In this document: in pieces, positions 13,823-22,600 of the stretch | Layout: each line of letters opens with the position of its first letter | Position numbering within the stretch: position 1 is the stretch's first letter | Source: an uncultured Flavonifractor sp. | GTDB taxonomy: Bacteria > Bacillota > Clostridia > Oscillospirales > Oscillospiraceae | Length of the DNA stretch: 33,710 nucleotides | Direction: 5' to 3' | Assembly (NCBI GenBank): GCA_947384055.1 | Contig: CANDFO010000022.1 | Coordinates: 1 to 33,710 of the forward strand | The notes under the pieces: model-generated | Database searches by the model: none | Told to the model about the DNA's origin: nothing | Seen by the model: the letters and a program-made list of their open reading frames with translations, nothing else | Translations under genes and position numbers: made by a program

Positions 13823-15256
13823 TCACCCCAGCGGAAGAAGGGTGCGCACACCCTCCCGGTCTTTTTCCCGCTCCTCCTCCGGGAGGGAATCGTAGGGCCG
13901 CAGGTCGGAGTGGACCCGCCGCATACTGTCCTTGCGGCCGCCCTGCTCCGGATATCCAAAGGTCCAGTTGTTCAGGTAGTGAAACCGGCACCAGCGGATG
14001 TGCTCCAGCCGGGCCAGCAGCTCCAGCCGCTCGCTCTCAGGCTGTCCGGGATTGCGGCGTCTCATACCGGACAGAATTTCCCGGCACACCTGGCCGAAGT
14101 CCGCGGCGCTGATGTTGGAACAACGGGTAAAGGCATCCAGCTTCCGCCACTCCTCCTCCCGGCTGTACGCCTCGGGGGACCTGCCGGCGGCTGCGGCCGT
14201 ATAGCGCAGGTTGAGCTCCTGGGCCTGCTCAAAGAGGCTGTCGTGAAAGATATTGTCCAGACTCTGCGTATCCCGCTTCCAGGCAAAGAGGCGCAGCCGC
14301 TGCTGCCCGGCGAGGGGCGCCTCGTAGGAGCTGTCCGCCGCAAAAACGTCGGTCCAGGCCCGCCTGGTGGCCAGCAGCAGGTCTTTCAGCAGGGACAGCT
14401 GCCCCTCCTGGGTCAGCACAATCACCAGCTGGGCCTCTTCCAGCAGGTCCAGCTGGTCATACCAGGGCTCCCTGTGAAAAACGACAGGATCGCTGATGGA
14501 GGACAGCTGGGTGTGAACGCCGCAGAAGGCCCGGCCGTCCCCAAAGATATGGTACTCAATACACTGCCCGGGGTCGAAAATATTGTTCAGCAGGGCACGG
14601 GTCAGCAGCTCCTCCCCCAGCCGGCCAAAGCCCAGGAACACAAAACGCATGCGGTGTCCGCAGGAGACGCTGGTCTCATACATCGGACGGGTGCGCCAGA
14701 ACAGGCACGCCGCCAGCTCCTCCGGACAGAACACATGGAGCATGGGGTCCGCGACCGACTGGGCGGAAAGGGAAGGGCATTTGAGGTAAAAGGCGCTCCG
14801 CTCCGCCTCCGCCCGGTGGCAGTGGTAGAACTCCAGATTCCATTTTTCGTCGTGCAGAAGGATGTACCGGTGGGCGCGGACAAAGCGCTCCCCGCCGCAG
14901 ATGCCCCGCCTGCCCAGCTGGGCCAGCAGCTCCCGCTGCTCCGGCTCCGGGCCGTACACCGCCACGCTGTTCCCCAACAGGTAGCGGACGCGGCCGCGCA
15001 GACGGTTCCGCACAGCGGAAACCGCCATAAAGACGCCGCTGGCCGTAGCCAAGGGCGCGGCCCACCGCGCCAGCTCCACATAGAAGTTGGGCGGCGAATC
15101 CTGATAGTTCAGCATGTACATGCTGACGCAGTGGAACAGAGCGTCGGAAAAAAGAATATTCCCATCCAGCAGAAAGCCCGGAATCCCCACAATCAGCGGG
15201 GCGGCCAGCAGAATCAGCCGGCCCAGGGCGGAGAGCGGAATCCGCGGCTGCTTCAT
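13823..15256 (-). CDS. Membrane protein with Rossmann (TrkA-N-like) and C-terminal RyR domains
   Basis: This is a 477-residue protein. The start is ATG 15256 behind AGAGGTG; an upstream in-frame ATG at 15319 lacks a ribosome site. Two membrane helices (~11-30 and ~64-82) flank a short extracytoplasmic loop with no K+-channel selectivity-filter signature. A degenerate nucleotide-binding half follows (LGNSVAVYGPEPEQRELLAQ, ~95-114), then a second with the glycine motif VFLGFGRLGEELL (~206-218) typical of TrkA-N/RCK folds. Residues ~412-475 form a RyR domain: LEHIRWCRFHYLNNWTFG, then HSDLRPYDSL and KDREGVRTL. RyR domains in prokaryotes have been proposed to sense small ligands in signalling or conflict systems. 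It is divergent from the TIR-like gene at 15483. Function is unproven. Confidence 0.75.
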   Translation of the reverse strand: MKQPRIPLSALGRLILLAAPLIVGIPGFLLDGNILFSDALFHCVSMYMLNYQDSPPNFYVELARWAAPLATASGVFMAVSAVRNRLRGRVRYLLGNSVAVYGPEPEQRELLAQLGRRGICGGERFVRAHRYILLHDEKWNLEFYHCHRAEAERSAFYLKCPSLSAQSVADPMLHVFCPEELAACLFWRTRPMYETSVSCGHRMRFVFLGFGRLGEELLTRALLNNIFDPGQCIEYHIFGDGRAFCGVHTQLSSISDPVVFHREPWYDQLDLLEEAQLVIVLTQEGQLSLLKDLLLATRRAWTDVFAADSSYEAPLAGQQRLRLFAWKRDTQSLDNIFHDSLFEQAQELNLRYTAAAAGRSPEAYSREEEWRKLDAFTRCSNISAADFGQVCREILSGMRRRNPGQPESERLELLARLEHIRWCRFHYLNNWTFGYPEQGGRKDSMRRVHSDLRPYDSLPEEEREKDREGVRTLLPLG

Positions 15257-15339
15257 AAAAACACCTCTTTTTCGGAAGGGGACGGTAAGACCTTGTTGGA
15301 AAAGCCGTTTTTCAAACAAGCCCTTATCCCTTTATCGGT

Positions 15340-15345
15340 ATTATA
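15340..15345 (-). promoter_or_regulatory. -10 of the RyR-domain gene
   Basis: On the minus strand TATAAT (15345-15340) has a weak TTTTCA 17 bp upstream (15368-15363). The leader to ATG 15256 would be about 80 nt. The divergent gene's promoter lies in the same 226-bp interval. Confidence 0.45.
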
Positions 15346-15462
15346 GCGCAGAGCCGGAGATTTGAAAAGTCATACGGCGCAGGTTTCCGCAAAAACGCCC
15401 CAGCTGATTGACGGTTTTTCACAGGACAGGCTTTTCTTTTCAAGCTGTTTCTGTTAAACTTT

Positions 15463-15468
15463 TATAGT
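15463..15468 (+). promoter_or_regulatory. Possible -10 of the TIR-like gene
   Basis: TATAGT sits 14 bp before the ATG. If used, the transcript would start only about 8 nt before the start codon and leave little room for a ribosome site. TAAACT at 15455-15460 is the alternative. No strong -35 is visible for either. Confidence 0.3.
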
Positions 15469-15482
15469 GGGGGTGTGGAGTG

Positions 15483-17417
15483 ATGGAACTGACATTGATA
15501 CGAAAGGCCCGTTTTTTTGCCTGCCTGTGTCCCACCACGTTTAAAGTGTACACCAGCCGCGGGGAAGAGCTGGAGCGGGTCCGCCTCTGGAACGGGCAGA
15601 AGCGGACCTTCTCTCTGCCGAGGGAGCGCTATACCGTTGAGGCGTCCACCACCTATCCGCTGCTCCGGCCCATTGTGAGCGCGGTCCAGTGCGGCGGGGA
15701 AGGCTGTGACTGCCTTTTTGTGGAGGCGGCGCCGGCGCGGAACAACCTGCTGGCCGGACTGGTGCCCGGTCTGGCCCTTACGGTTCCCCTGTTTGAATAT
15801 GACATGCAGGTCCGGACCACGGAGCAGGCGGAAAAGCAGCCGCTCCGCTTTTCCGCCTTTCCGGGGAAGCTCCTGCGGGCGCTGAGCCTGCTCTCCCTTG
15901 TCTTATCGGGCGTTTACTTTGTCCTGGGGCTGGTCAATTACTTAAAGCCCGCCGGCGATGTGGCCTGGGCTCTGAAGGGCACCGACGCCTATACCCGGTA
16001 TACCTGTGAGGTCGTCGGCGAGATTCTGTCATCCTCACTTTTACCTGTTCTGCTGTTTTTCCTGCACCGGCTGTGCGGGCATTTCTCCCGGGTTCTGCTG
16101 CGCCGGCGCAGAACGCAGACCTTCTCTGAGGCACAGCTCCCCGCGCCTCCCTTTGTCCTGTACCTGCGGTCCTTTTACGCCGACAGAGCCGCGAACAGGA
16201 CGGCGGAGCGGATATTAAGCCCGGAGCGGACCCAGGAGGAGCTGCTGGTCTCCGTTCTGGACGACACCGCCCCGGTGGTGGCTATCGGCTGTCCCGACGA
16301 CGTCTACCTCCCCAGAGGAGCGGACCGCCTGTATGTCCCCGACAGCGTGTGGCAGGAGCAGGTGGAGTCGCTGGCGGGAAGCGCCGCGCTTGTGGTGCTC
16401 CGCCTGGGGGCCACGGAGGGCTTCTGGTGGGAGGTGGAGTTCTGCCTCACCCATCTGCCGCCGGAAAAGCTCCTCTTCGTCATCCCCAACACCAGGGACC
16501 GCAAGCTGCTGAGCAGCCTGGCGGATTATCTCCGGGACTGCGGATATTCTGTCGAACTGCCCGGGAACGTCCGGAGAGGGCGGGAAAAGAGCGGCATTGC
16601 CGGTTTCCTTACTCTCCGGGAGGACCGCCGGGCCCTGTTTACCCCTCTGCGGCGGCGGCCGCTGCTGGACGCCTTCACTCCCGCGGAGGACCTGCTCCGG
16701 GAGGGGCTGTCCCAGTGCCTTCCCGCGCGCGCGGTCAGGGACGGCCGCCGGCCCTCCGCGCGCCGGTCTGCCGCGGTTTGGGCGGCGGTGCTTTTGACCG
16801 CGGCGGTGATGGCGGGCACCTCCCTTCTCAATTTTATCACCGTTGAACAGAACCGCTTTCCCATGGATTTCATCGACCAAATAGAAGCGGAATACTACGC
16901 CGCCGGACAGCTGGAGGGGCTCAGCAGCCGGCAGAAAACGGTCCGGGTCTTTGAGGACGCCATGCTTGGCACGGGCGGGCTGGACCAGGAGACCGCGGTG
17001 GAATTTTACCGGCTGGGCACTGAGCTGCTGGAGGCCCTGGACGACCGGGAGCATGAGCTGCTGATGGCCCGCCTGTCGGACGAGGATATGACAGGCTATC
17101 TTACCGATTTGCTCACTGTGGCGAAAATCCATTTTACTGATTATGGCGCCCAGTGCTACTGCGGCTATCTGGGGGAGTGTGTCCGCCTGGGTCTCACCGA
17201 CCCCCAGGAGCCGGTGCACGCCATGACGGTGGAGGGCAGAGTCCGGCAGGAGATGCGCCGGCGGCTGAGGGAGCTTCCCGACTTTGCGGAGAGCGGGCAG
17301 GACACCGCCGCTTTTCACCGCTATACCATAGCGTCCAGAGAAGTGGTGCTGGACATGTACCTGGAGGGGTATCCCGTGGAACCGGTTTTTTGCCCGGCGC
17401 TGATTTTCCTTTTTTAA
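15483..17417 (+). CDS. Membrane protein with central TIR-like domain
   Basis: This is a 644-residue protein (ATG 15483; GTG 15480 also possible). The N-terminal ~80 residues are a small beta-rich domain. Hydrophobic helices follow at ~89-104, ~130-153 and ~181-196. Residues ~222-345 resemble a TIR/flavodoxin-like fold: PPFVLYLRSF as first strand, APVVAIGCPDDVYLPRGADR, LYVPDSVWQEQV, SAALVVLRLGATEGFWWEVE and KLLFVIPN. Glu317 in the W-W-E segment stands where TIR NADases keep their catalytic Glu. A further helix (~430-452) precedes a C-terminal, probably extracytoplasmic region to 644. I infer a membrane-tethered TIR-like sensor or effector, paired with the RyR protein opposite. NADase activity is not established; a structural TIR relative without activity is equally possible. 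Confidence 0.65.
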   Translation: MELTLIRKARFFACLCPTTFKVYTSRGEELERVRLWNGQKRTFSLPRERYTVEASTTYPLLRPIVSAVQCGGEGCDCLFVEAAPARNNLLAGLVPGLALTVPLFEYDMQVRTTEQAEKQPLRFSAFPGKLLRALSLLSLVLSGVYFVLGLVNYLKPAGDVAWALKGTDAYTRYTCEVVGEILSSSLLPVLLFFLHRLCGHFSRVLLRRRRTQTFSEAQLPAPPFVLYLRSFYADRAANRTAERILSPERTQEELLVSVLDDTAPVVAIGCPDDVYLPRGADRLYVPDSVWQEQVESLAGSAALVVLRLGATEGFWWEVEFCLTHLPPEKLLFVIPNTRDRKLLSSLADYLRDCGYSVELPGNVRRGREKSGIAGFLTLREDRRALFTPLRRRPLLDAFTPAEDLLREGLSQCLPARAVRDGRRPSARRSAAVWAAVLLTAAVMAGTSLLNFITVEQNRFPMDFIDQIEAEYYAAGQLEGLSSRQKTVRVFEDAMLGTGGLDQETAVEFYRLGTELLEALDDREHELLMARLSDEDMTGYLTDLLTVAKIHFTDYGAQCYCGYLGECVRLGLTDPQEPVHAMTVEGRVRQEMRRRLRELPDFAESGQDTAAFHRYTIASREVVLDMYLEGYPVEPVFCPALIFLF

Positions 17418-17437
17418 CTATACAAAGCCGGGGGGCG

Positions 17438-17641
17438 CAGACTGTCGAAACAGGCCGGAGGCCTTTTTCGACAAAAGGGATACGGCCTGCTGCATGCGCC
17501 CTTTGGTCACACTTGCAGGCCGAGATGTGTCATTTTCGAGGCACATGTCCCCGAAAATGACCAATTCTGACTTTATTTTGCCGCCCTCCGGCGGCAAAAC
17601 TCTGCGAGGCTTTTCCGTGGAGGAAGTATTCCGACAGTCTG
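17438..17641 (+). repeat. Element A, copy 2 (204 bp)
   Basis: It has the same five-hairpin order and invariant core as copy 1, with ends CAGACTGTCGAAA and CCGACAGTCTG. It lies between the TIR-like gene and the convergent lipoprotein gene. The flanking direct repeat is AGCCGGGGGGCGCAG (17426-17440 and 17642-17656), which is the left arm of the terminator at 17643-17682; the loop and right arm are missing from the upstream copy. Confidence 0.85.
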
Positions 17642-17642
17642 A

Positions 17643-17690
17643 GCCGGGGGGCGCAGTTTCAGATGAGACTGCGCCCCCCGGCGGGTTTTA
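17643..17690 (+). terminator. Bidirectional terminator between convergent genes
   Basis: The arms 17643-17657 and 17668-17682 form a perfect 15-bp GC-rich stem with a 10-nt loop, followed by GGGTTTTA. The TAA stop of the minus-strand lipoprotein gene (17690-17688) lies in that tail. The upstream half-copy at 17426-17440 could also pair with the right arm and enclose all of element A. Confidence 0.8.
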
Positions 17691-19247
17691 TGGAACCTGG
17701 TCCGAGATTCCGGAAAATGTGTGGACTGTGTCCGTGAGAGTAAATTTCACCGAGGGCTCCGCCAGAGTATCTCCTCTGCCGCCCGGCATACGGGGCGTCT
17801 GTCCGTCGGGGCGCTGCCCGGCGGGGGGAGCGCTCCCTTCAGCGGGGTTCTCTGGCGGCGCGCCAGACGGTCCCATTCCGCCCTCTGGGAACTCCATCTG
17901 CCCGACAGGGGGTTCCGGAAGGTCCTCCGGCGGCGCGCCCTGCCCTTCCGGAGGCTGGGGCGGCTGTCCGCCCATACCGCCTTCAAACTCCCCGGCGGAG
18001 TGGCCGGTGTACTGCTGAACAACGCCGTTGACCGTCAGGGTATACTCCGTGTCCGGCCGGAGCTCCGGGGAGGAAAAGACGATCGACTGGGTGGCCTTTT
18101 CCGTGGTAAAGGCCAGCGGAGTGCCCTCCAGCTCCACCTGAGACCCGGCGGGCAGGGCAGAGGCAAAAAACAGCTCCATATAGGGCTGGGCTGAATCGGT
18201 GCTGACCACATCGTTGCGGATACCCGCCGCAATCAGGCAGCCGCCGTTGACCAGAATTTTCCCATCGGCGTCAATGCCGCCGTCGGGACTGCGGTCATTG
18301 GACATGGCGCAGACCGTTCCGCCGTTGAACACAATGTGTCCGTTGGAGTCGATGCCGTCCCCCTCGGCTCCCAGCCCCGCGTTGATCCGGAGGGTACCTC
18401 CATTGACGGTCGTTACCGATACTCCGTCCTCATTGGTATTGATGCCGTCGTTCTGGGCCTGGATGACGATATTCCCGCCGTTGACGGTCAGGTGCAGCTC
18501 GCTATCCAGCCCCTCGTTTTCCGCCGTAATGCTCAGCGTTCCGGAGCCCTCCTCCTCTCCGCCGATATTCATGGACATTTTGGAGTAAAAGGCCCCGTCG
18601 TATTTGTGCAGCTTTTTAGTGGTGCCCTCCTTATAGATGCGGGCCACGTAGGAGCCGCTGACCTGATTGGAGGAACCGTCGGCCAATAGGACGTTAGCTC
18701 CGGCGGCGGCGGTGTCCACCAGGGGGGAGGGGCTGTATGTCTCCCGCTCCCCCTCGTCATAGGCCGTCCAGTCTGTGTCACACTCGTATACATTGTAGAA
18801 GATCACCGCCGGGGCGACGGTGCAGGTGATGTCTGCCCCGTCCAGAATCAGCGTTACCACCGCCTCCGGGTCCCGCTTTGCCTCTTTGCCCAGGTCCACG
18901 GCCAGCTGCCCGGGGGAGAGAACCCCGGACACCCGGTAGGTTCCCGCTTTCCGTATGGTGACGACTCTGTGGGCGTCCGCCTCCTGCGCCGTGTGCATGT
19001 CCGCCGCAGAGCCCTCCCCGTAGCTCTCGTTCGTCCCGTCCTGATAGTAAACGATATCCCGGGTGACAGTAACGTCCTCTTCCCCGTTCTCGCCCAGAAC
19101 CGCCCCATCCAGCGTGATCTCTCCGTCAGATAAAACCAGATTTCGGATATTCCCCTCCGGATTCTCCTCCGGGGACGGGGCCGGAGCTGTACAGGCGGAG
19201 AGCAGCAGCGCCGCCGACAGCAGCGCCGCGGCTGACATTCTGTTCAT
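17688..19247 (-). CDS. Carbohydrate-binding lipoprotein, Cthe_2159-like
   Basis: This is a 519-residue protein. The start is ATG 19247 behind GAGGAGG, giving a lipoprotein signal MNRMSAAALLSAALLLSAC with lipobox L-S-A-C (Cys19). The mature part is rich in short beta-helix turns: LTVNGGNIVIQAQNDGINTN, VTTVNGGTLRINAG, DSNGHIVFNGGTV and DGGIDADGKILVNGG. These Asp/Gly/Asn repeats match the Cthe_2159 (DUF4353) family, a calcium-binding beta-helix shown to bind plant polysaccharides in its founding member. The last ~100 residues are a Pro/Gly/Glu-rich linker. It is likely anchored on the outer face of the membrane. It is divergent from the SLH protein, so both may share regulation. Confidence 0.85.
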   Translation of the reverse strand: MNRMSAAALLSAALLLSACTAPAPSPEENPEGNIRNLVLSDGEITLDGAVLGENGEEDVTVTRDIVYYQDGTNESYGEGSAADMHTAQEADAHRVVTIRKAGTYRVSGVLSPGQLAVDLGKEAKRDPEAVVTLILDGADITCTVAPAVIFYNVYECDTDWTAYDEGERETYSPSPLVDTAAAGANVLLADGSSNQVSGSYVARIYKEGTTKKLHKYDGAFYSKMSMNIGGEEEGSGTLSITAENEGLDSELHLTVNGGNIVIQAQNDGINTNEDGVSVTTVNGGTLRINAGLGAEGDGIDSNGHIVFNGGTVCAMSNDRSPDGGIDADGKILVNGGCLIAAGIRNDVVSTDSAQPYMELFFASALPAGSQVELEGTPLAFTTEKATQSIVFSSPELRPDTEYTLTVNGVVQQYTGHSAGEFEGGMGGQPPQPPEGQGAPPEDLPEPPVGQMEFPEGGMGPSGAPPENPAEGSAPPAGQRPDGQTPRMPGGRGDTLAEPSVKFTLTDTVHTFSGISDQVP

Positions 19248-19489
19248 ATAAAGCCTCCTCAGTTTGAAGTCAGCCCATATACTAGCACAGCTGCGGGGAG
19301 AAAATCTGAATTGCCTGTGAGGAAACTGTAACAAAACCGTAAACTTCATCCGGACCGGGGCAGGACCACCTGTCTGTCCGGCATCTCCCGGTTATAAACG
19401 TCGGTTCTAAATCTTTCTTTATTCGGGAATAATAGGTCTGCACGTCTTTCCGTCCGCCTGCTGCCGATTGATGAGCAGGAAAATTTTAC

Positions 19490-19515
19490 CACACAAAAAG
19501 TGTGCAAAAAAGCAC
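19490..19515. other. Overlapping small hairpins in an AT-rich island
   Basis: CACAC/GTGTG (19490-19494/19500-19504) and GTGC/GCAC (19502-19505/19512-19515) overlap, so only one can form at a time. They lie about 60 bp upstream of the SLH gene -10, in an AT-rich stretch unlike the GC-rich surroundings. The rest of 19248-19550 holds an AT-rich palindrome near 19419-19434 and nothing else I can name. Confidence 0.35.
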
Positions 19516-19550
19516 AAATTTATCGCTTTTTGCCGTTTTTAAAATGAAAG

Positions 19551-19579
19551 TTGCAATTTAGAAAAGGACGCAGTATAAT
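19551..19579 (+). promoter_or_regulatory. Promoter of the SLH-domain gene
   Basis: TTGCAA (19551-19556) and TATAAT (19574-19579) are 17 bp apart. The leader is about 80 nt, with AAGGAGAGG before the ATG at 19667. Confidence 0.8.
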
Positions 19580-19666
19580 TATTTCCATGGAAAACGTTGG
19601 ACCGGACGGCGGGGGTGCCGCGGCCGGGCCTCATTTCCCAGACATTTGTGAAAAGGAGAGGAAAGC

Positions 19667-22600
19667 ATGAGACAAGCCAAACGTTTCCTCAGCGGGCTGC
19701 TGGTACTGTGCCTGCTGACGGGCCTGGTCCCCGTCGCGGCAATGGCAGCTGAGGAAAACCTGCCGTTTACTGATGTAACGGCAAAAAGCTGGTTCTACGA
19801 GGCGGCAAAGTACGTCCACGAGAACGACCTGATGGGCTCCACCGGCGGGGACCGGTTCTCCCCCGGCGAGATCACCACGCGCGGTATGCTGGTGACTGTC
19901 TTGCACCGTATGGAGGGCGAGCCTGCCGCTTCCGGCAGGGCGTTCCCCGATGTGGCGGCGGGACAGTGGTACACCAACGCCGTGGCGTGGGCCAGCGCCA
20001 ACGGAATCGTCACCGGCTATGATGACGGGCGCTTCGGCCCCAACGACACCATCACCCGGGAGCAGGCGGCCGCCATCCTGTACCGCTACGCCCAGCACAA
20101 GGGTTACGATCTGCCCACTTCCGGCAGCCTGACCGGGTTCCCGGACGCGGACAAAATCAGCGCCTATGCGGTGGAGGCCATGGTCTGGGCGGTCAGCAAC
20201 GGGTTTATCACCGGCTTTGAGGACGGAACCCTGTCCCCCGGCGCGGGCACCACCCGCGCCCAGGTCGCCACCGTCCTGATGCGTTTCCACAGAACGGCCA
20301 GCAATATCACCCCCAGGCCCCAGGTGACGGCCACACCCACGCCTACCGCCACCCCCAAGCCCACCGCCACGCCGAAGCCCAGCAGAAGGCCCGGCGGCTC
20401 CGGCGGCGGCTCCTCCAGCGGCGGCTCCGGCGGCGGCAGCCAGCCCACACCTACGCCCACACCCACCCCGACGCCCCCGCCTGTCAGCTTTGGCGTCAGC
20501 GTCAGCCCTGCCGGCACCGCAAAGCCCGGCGATACGCTGACCATGACCGTTACCGGCGGCGGTTCCAACTGCACCACCGCGTGGCTGGTAGACGGTGAAG
20601 CGGTAGAAGGAGCCACAGGCACGACCTATGTGGTCAAGGCCGCCGATGCCGGGGCCACCATCACGGCAAGGGCCGTGAAAACCGGCACCGACGGCAAAGA
20701 AGAGGTCAAGACCAGCAATGCCGTCAAGGTGTCCGGCACCCTGGATAACTTTGACGTGACCAGTACGGACGCGGCAAAAGACCCTGTGGCCTTTACCGAA
20801 AACGTTAAATTCACCGATGAAAACGGCGAAGAAATCTCCCTGTCCGACTATGAGACAGGCCAGGACACCAAAATCACCCTGGATATCAAGCTGAGCGACG
20901 CCAACGCCTCCGAGAACGACGCCCTGGGCGAAAATCCCGAGGAAAAGCAGGATGCAGTGCACAATGCCCTGGCCCTGGCGGTGGTCAGCGGCGGCGTAGC
21001 CTCCGACAAGACTCAGGAGGAGATTAAGGCCGCCATCGAGAATGCGTCCGGTGAAGGCGCTCTGAATATCAAGTATTCCGCAGTGGACGTGGACCTGACC
21101 AAGGTGACGACCACCACCAAAGAGGACGGCACTACCGAGACGGATACGCAGAAAATCCATGCCGTGGGCTCCACCACCGTCACCCTTACCAAGGCGGCGC
21201 TGGGCATCCCCGCGGGGGATAATCTGGCGGATTACACCTTCTTCGCCACCCACAAAAATATTGAGGGTACGGACGAAATTGTAAAGGGCGAGGTTGTCAA
21301 CGGCGCGTATGTCCGCTTTGAGCTCAACGGCCTGAGCCGGATCTTCGTGGGCAACATCCCCCCGCTGACCGTTACCTTTGACGCCGCGGGCGGCGCACCC
21401 ACCCCCGCGCCCCAGAAGGTCAAGCTGGGCGGCTATGCCAAGTACGTGGAGCCCCCGCTGAAGGACGGCAGCCTGTTCGCCGGGTGGGACCATGACATTG
21501 AGACCGAGAACCTGTTCAAGGATATCAAGGTCACCGCCCTGTGGATTACCGGAACCACCGCCGCGGACAGCCAGCTGACCGGCGCGTGGTCTCCCGCGGC
21601 CCCCGACGCGGCCCCCGACGGCACCCCCGCCAACGGAACCGTCACCCTGACGATGGACGGGACCGTTACTTACGCGCCAAACCTGAACTACACCCTGACA
21701 GTCTCGCCTGTGGACGGCGCGGTCAAGTACGCCACCGCCTCCACCGCGGAGGGCGCGATGCAGTCCGAGGCCTACACGGACCTGACCACCGCTGCCCCTC
21801 CCGCCATTGAAGCGGCCGTTACCGACGCCGCCGGAACTGTCCGCACCTCCAACACCAACCTCTACATCAAGTGGCTGGCCGCGGACGGCACGGTTCTGGG
21901 CCTGCAGAGCGCCCGGCTGGTGGTGCGCACCGAGAACGATACGCCCGGCAACTACGACACCCAGACCCGCCATGAAACCCTCAATGTAGACCGGGGCCTG
22001 GGCCGGGTGGCCTTCTACCTGACGGACGGCGTCCAAACCGTGGACGGAACCAGTTACGCTCTGGAGGACTACGAGGGCGCGATCAACGGCTATCTCCAGC
22101 AGTCCCATCAGGGAGACAGCCGGACAGAGCCGTATTATCTGGATTTGTATGCCTCCTTCAGCCAGGGATTCGTTTACCGCGACGAGAGCAGCGCCGTTAT
22201 TGGGGACTATTACGGCAGAGAGGCATATCAGAATATCAAGATTGTTCTCACACCCTTCCAGGGCGAAACGTTCAGCGGCACGCCCACTGTGACAGCCGGG
22301 TACAGTAAATATGATGAGACCACCGGCAAACGGGAATATGTCAGCTGGCCGATTACCGTTGCCTCCGCCTCCGCCTCCGAAATTGTCCTGACCTGCGGGA
22401 AGCCCGTTCTGGACGCCTACAGCAGTACGCTTCAGGTTGAAGTCACCCTGGGCGGCAAGACGCAGCGGTTCTCCATGCACATTGACGGCAATACGGCAAG
22501 GATGAACGGCGAACCGGTCCGCGCAGGCACCTGGAGCGAGGTAGTGGACGCTCTGAAGCAGGGCCACGACTATGTAGAGTACTACGGGACCGAGGATGTC

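Noticed and set aside
13823..15256. Potassium channel identity for the RyR-domain protein
   Set aside because: Two helices plus Rossmann domains recall RCK channels, but the loop between the helices has no selectivity-filter-like T-x-G-Y/F-G sequence.
20310..20480. Tandem Pro/Thr and Gly/Ser repeat as a possible repeat array or CRISPR-like element
   Set aside because: It is in-frame low-complexity linker coding sequence of the SLH protein, without regular spacers.
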